The notes under the pieces were generated by a model that was not told the origin of the DNA, searched no databases, and saw only the letters and a list, made by a program, of their open reading frames with translations. Of a DNA stretch of 7,859 bases, positions 6,249 through 7,859 are shown one piece after another. Position 1 is the stretch's first letter, and each line of letters starts with the position of its first letter. Source of the stretch: Verrucomicrobiota bacterium (GTDB lineage: Bacteria; Verrucomicrobiota; Verrucomicrobiia; Opitutales; UBA953); NCBI GenBank assembly GCA_009924965.1, contig RFQN01000064.1:1-7859 (forward strand), written 5' to 3'. The translations under genes and the position numbers were made by a program.

Positions 6249-7295
6249 TCAGTACTTCAGCTCGATGCGCTTGCCGGTCTTGATCGACTCGTAGATGCCT
6301 TCGACGATGACGATGTCGCGGCGGCCGACTTCGCCCGTGCAGGTGTAGGTCCCGCCGTCCCGCATGGCCGCGCAGACGGCGTCCATGTGCCGCTGCTGCT
6401 GGCGGAAGACACCGAAGTCGAGTTTACCCTTGGCGGATGTGGAGATGTTCAGGCCACGGTAGCTGAAGACCGGGCGTTCGCCCTTGAACCAGCCCTTCGG
6501 GGCTTCGGCGTAGAACTCGGCGCGGTTGGCGTCGTAGCCCGTCCAAATGTCGGCGGTGGCGCCATCGGCGAACTCGAGACGAAACTCCATGGCCTGCTCG
6601 ACTTCCTTGAAGAAGTCAGGCTGCGTCTTCGGCAGCTCCTTGGCCGTCACCGCGACCGGGTTGGCATCGGCGGCCATGCAAGCGGCTTGGATCGAGTACA
6701 CGCCCATGTCCATCAACGCGCCGCCACCGGCGAGCTTCTTCTCGATGCGCCAAGCGTGCTTGCGGAGCGTGAAGCCATTAGCGCTGGTGATCTTGCGGAA
6801 GGGTCCGAACTCCTTGCTCTTCGCGAGGCGGACGAGTTCCTGGTGGTAGGGATCGTAGTGGAGGCGGTAGCCGATGGCCAGGTGCTTGCCGGCCTTCTTG
6901 CCCGCGGCGATCATCGCTTCGCACTCGGCGACCGACGTCGCCATAGGCTTCTCGCAGATGACGTGCTTACCCGCGCCGAAGGCATCGATGACGTTCTGGG
7001 CGTGGATGCCGGGCGGCGTCACCACGTAGACGACGTCGATGTCCTTGTTCGCGGCGACCTTGTCCCAATCGCCGTAGCCGTAGATGTTTTCGACTGGGAA
7101 ACCATGCGACTTCGACAGTTTCTCACCCTTGGCGCGCGTGCCGGTGATGGCGCCGACCAGACGAACGTTCGCGGTCTCGAGCAAAGCCGGAGCAAGCTCA
7201 CCGTTGGCGTAGTTGCCCAAACCGCAGAGCGCCAAGCCGAGTTTGCGGCCCTTCGGCTCGTCAGCCGCAAGCAGGCGGGGCGCGAAGGCGGTCAT
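6249..7295 (-). CDS. Gfo/Idh/MocA oxidoreductase, glucose-fructose oxidoreductase-like
   Basis: This 348-residue protein is an NAD(P)-dependent sugar oxidoreductase of the Gfo/Idh/MocA family. The Rossmann motif GLGNYA is at 25-30. The segment CEKPMATSVAECEAMI (114-129), with catalytic lysine K116, and IGYRLHYDP (141-149) closely resemble Zymomonas glucose-fructose oxidoreductase. LAGGGALMDMGVYSI (188-202) supplies the expected active-site D196 and Y200. The substrate is not predictable beyond a sugar or sugar derivative. The N-terminus, MTAFAPRLLAADEPKG, resembles the end of a Tat leader, but no twin-arginine motif or full hydrophobic stretch lies before it in any of the three frames back to the previous gene. 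The protein as read is therefore probably cytoplasmic. The frame is open far upstream to 7760, but that part overlaps the preceding gene in another frame, so the ATG at 7295 is chosen. The upstream gene ends 62 bp before it on the same strand. Confidence 0.88.
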   Translation of the reverse strand: MTAFAPRLLAADEPKGRKLGLALCGLGNYANGELAPALLETANVRLVGAITGTRAKGEKLSKSHGFPVENIYGYGDWDKVAANKDIDVVYVVTPPGIHAQNVIDAFGAGKHVICEKPMATSVAECEAMIAAGKKAGKHLAIGYRLHYDPYHQELVRLAKSKEFGPFRKITSANGFTLRKHAWRIEKKLAGGGALMDMGVYSIQAACMAADANPVAVTAKELPKTQPDFFKEVEQAMEFRLEFADGATADIWTGYDANRAEFYAEAPKGWFKGERPVFSYRGLNISTSAKGKLDFGVFRQQQRHMDAVCAAMRDGGTYTCTGEVGRRDIVIVEGIYESIKTGKRIELKY

Positions 7296-7319
7296 CGGAT
7301 CGGGGCTCGGGTGCAAACC

Positions 7320-7334
7320 CCCGATCTTATCGGG
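7320..7334. promoter_or_regulatory. Small perfect hairpin in the 62-bp gap before the oxidoreductase
   Basis: CCCGAT (7320-7325) and ATCGGG (7329-7334) form a perfect 6-bp stem with a 3-base loop. It lies between the stop of the dehydropantoate reductase-like gene (7358) and the ATG at 7295. On the minus strand it is followed by GGTTTGC, so only a very weak terminator is possible; it might instead mark a processing site or operator. The role is unknown. Confidence 0.3.
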
Positions 7335-7357
7335 CGCCCCGGCTGGCCCCCCGAGTG

Positions 7358-7859
7358 TCAGGGGCGAGGCGCCGTGCGCAGACAGGCCGCCTGCGACTGC
7401 AGGGTGTGGTTCAGCAGACTCACCGCCGCATGGATGGCGCTGATGGTGGGCGTGGCCACTCCCGTGATGCGGCCGAGTTCCACCACGCTTCCCACCAAGG
7501 CATCGAGCTCCAAGGCGCGCCCGTGCTCCACATCCTGGAGCATCGAGGTCTTGTGCGCGCCCACGGCCTGCGCGCCGGCGATGCGCTGTTCCAGGCTCAC
7601 CTTGAACTGAACACCGAGCTTCTCGCCGATGGCCTGTGCCTCGCGCATCATGTTGGCCGCCAATTCGCGCGAGGCCGCGAAATTGCAGATCGCTTCCAGG
7701 GTGGCATGGGTGAGCGCGCTGATGGGGTTGAAGCTCAGGTTGCCCCACAGCTTCACCCAAATCTCGCTGCGGATGTCCTTGCTGACCGGAGCCTTGAAGC
7801 CGGACTCCATCAAGGCCTTGCTCAGGGCCTCGATGCGGGGGCTGCGGGATCCATCGGGC
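7358..7859 (-). CDS. 2-dehydropantoate 2-reductase-like protein, C-terminal part (5' end beyond window)
   Basis: The right edge cuts this minus-strand gene; 166 residues of the C-terminal part are visible. The frame stays open to the edge, so the internal TTG/ATG at 7813-7808 are not the start. The visible part is the helical C-terminal domain of the PanE/ApbA family, which reduces 2-dehydropantoate to pantoate with NADPH in coenzyme A synthesis. Numbering from the first visible residue, K36 and N40 in KLWGNLSFNP match catalytic K176 and N180 of E. coli PanE. S105 and E117, in KTSMLQDVEHGRALELDA, match S244 and E256 with identical spacing. The active site visible here is therefore complete. 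Many bacteria carry several members of this family, some acting on other 2-oxo acids, so the gene symbol is left blank. It lies upstream of the oxidoreductase and may share its transcript. Confidence 0.85.
   Translation of the reverse strand, partial: PDGSRSPRIEALSKALMESGFKAPVSKDIRSEIWVKLWGNLSFNPISALTHATLEAICNFAASRELAANMMREAQAIGEKLGVQFKVSLEQRIAGAQAVGAHKTSMLQDVEHGRALELDALVGSVVELGRITGVATPTISAIHAAVSLLNHTLQSQAACLRTAPRP

Noticed and set aside
6219..7610. 463-codon open frame on the plus strand opposite the oxidoreductase
   Set aside because: It is antisense to a clear Gfo/Idh/MocA protein with conserved motifs and crosses two minus-strand genes; it has no recognisable domain.
7296..7760. Upstream extension of the oxidoreductase frame, which could look like a 503-residue fusion
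   Set aside because: It reads out of frame through the dehydropantoate reductase-like gene, whose catalytic residues are conserved in the other frame.

Overview
The window is GC-rich, with C/G-ending codons and dense coding, and looks like ordinary bacterial chromosome. The sequence cannot name the organism. Three traits suggest Verrucomicrobiota, perhaps Opitutae, as an inference only: gene starts without a Shine-Dalgarno site, a glucose-fructose-oxidoreductase-like protein that begins with a remnant resembling a Tat leader end, and short degenerate repeats between genes.

Left part (1-5413, + strand): an assimilatory sulfate reduction cluster in the order cysI, cysH, cysD, cysNC. CysD and the CysN part of CysNC activate sulfate to adenylyl sulfate (APS). 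CysH has the four iron-sulfur cysteines of APS-type reductases and would reduce APS to sulfite. CysI, the siroheme/[4Fe-4S] sulfite reductase, takes sulfite to sulfide for cysteine synthesis. The fused C-terminal APS kinase domain (CysC) would make PAPS, which this type of CysH may not need; its active-site loop departs from the usual sequence. Sulfate transporters, a CysJ flavoprotein and siroheme synthase are not in the window.

Middle (5414-6248): a long inverted repeat after cysNC, then an AzoR-type FMN-dependent NADH:quinone/azo reductase on the + strand, then a convergent intergenic region with a heptamer repeat array and a small hairpin.

Right part (6249-7859, - strand): a Gfo/Idh/MocA oxidoreductase close to glucose-fructose oxidoreductase, preceded by the 3' part of a 2-dehydropantoate 2-reductase-like gene that runs off the right edge.

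I see no defence system, mobile element, CRISPR array or RNA gene. The most unusual signal is a family of degenerate 7-bp tandem repeats (units beginning GA). It occupies two intergenic spaces, cysH-cysD (in both orientations) and azoR/oxidoreductase.
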